Shown: positions 6,156 through 6,194 of the stretch, one piece after another | Layout: every line of letters starts with the position of its first letter | How positions within the stretch are numbered: the stretch's first letter is position 1 | Assembly: GCA_021202325.1 (NCBI GenBank) | Contig: JAJQDF010000193.1 | Location: 2,909 to 9,102 of the forward strand | Length of the DNA stretch: 6,194 nucleotides | Direction: 5' to 3' | DNA from: Clostridiales bacterium | GTDB lineage: Bacteria; Bacillota; Clostridia; Lachnospirales; Anaerotignaceae | Position numbers and translations under genes: made by a program | The notes under the pieces: model-generated | The model's input: the letters and a program-made list of their open reading frames with translations, nothing else | Told to the model about the DNA's origin: nothing | The model's database searches: none

Positions 6156-6158
6156 CCA
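6150..6158 (-). promoter_or_regulatory. Candidate extended -10 promoter of the transporter operon
   Basis: TGGTATAAC on the - strand fits TGnTATAAT with one mismatch. A start about 7 nt downstream (near 6143) would give a leader of roughly 70 nt. The -35 position (6173-6178, TAAGAA) is poor, so only the extended -10 supports it. Confidence 0.4.
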
Positions 6159-6179
6159 AATTAGCAAAAGTTTTCTTAT

Positions 6180-6185
6180 ATTATA
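6180..6185 (-). promoter_or_regulatory. Alternative -10 box TATAAT near window edge
   Basis: A perfect TATAAT is present on the - strand, within an AT-rich run (6176-6191). Its -35 box would lie beyond the window, so it cannot be tested. If used, the leader would be about 100 nt and would contain the dyad. Confidence 0.35.
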
Positions 6186-6194
6186 ATATAATTC

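Noticed and set aside
6075..6167. N-terminal extension of the lipoprotein starting at a TTG (6167)
   Set aside because: There is no ribosome binding site before it, it would bury the signal peptide 31 residues in, and a strong site directly precedes the ATG at 6074.
6120..6194. Purine (guanine/adenine) riboswitch in the operon leader
   Set aside because: It was expected from the likely substrate, but the conserved aptamer core elements are not seen in the leader; only an AT-rich run and a simple dyad are present. A riboswitch beyond the window edge cannot be excluded.

Overview
The window looks like chromosome of an anaerobic, moderate-GC Firmicute, most likely a clostridial (Lachnospiraceae-like) bacterium. 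This is inferred from strong AGGAGG-type ribosome binding sites, TTG start use, a lipoprotein with an acidic Ser/Thr-rich tether, eight non-lipid cysteines in an exported protein, and the overall feel of the protein families. No taxonomic marker gene is present, so the placement is tentative.

Layout: (1) Positions 1-810, + strand, hold the 3' part of a gene for a Cys-dependent phosphatase (P-loop HCTEGKDRAG, MptpB/LipA-like) joined by a Glu/Pro/Val pentapeptide-repeat linker to a C-terminal LysM domain. It is probably a secreted, wall-attached phosphatase. (2) Positions 811-1085 are a short convergent intergenic region with two separate +-oriented hairpin terminators, a palindromic unit between them, and a 29-nt imperfect direct repeat that follows each terminator. 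(3) Positions 1086-6074, - strand, form a four-gene ABC transporter operon of the BMP/nucleoside type (B. subtilis nupNOPQ = yufNOPQ; L. lactis bmpA-nupABC). In transcription order it encodes a BMP lipoprotein, a double-NBD ATPase with a TTG start, permease 1 and permease 2. (4) Positions 6075-6194 are the operon leader, with candidate promoters, an imperfect dyad that would overlap one of them, and a strong ribosome binding site that sets the lipoprotein start.

The operon works as one machine: the lipid-anchored receptor captures a ligand (most likely a purine nucleoside or base, by family), two dissimilar BPD_transp_2 permeases form the channel, and the fused ATPase powers it. The last three genes are almost contiguous (gaps of 1 and 3 nt, each ribosome binding site inside the preceding gene). 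The receptor gene is separated from them by 95 nt containing a strong hairpin, a common way to make more receptor than membrane complex. The difference in codon use between the receptor and transporter genes fits this. Nothing here amounts to a clearly new system. The most unusual points are the phosphatase-LysM fusion, the duplicated terminator/palindrome module, the leader dyad, and the strongly asymmetric ATPase sites.
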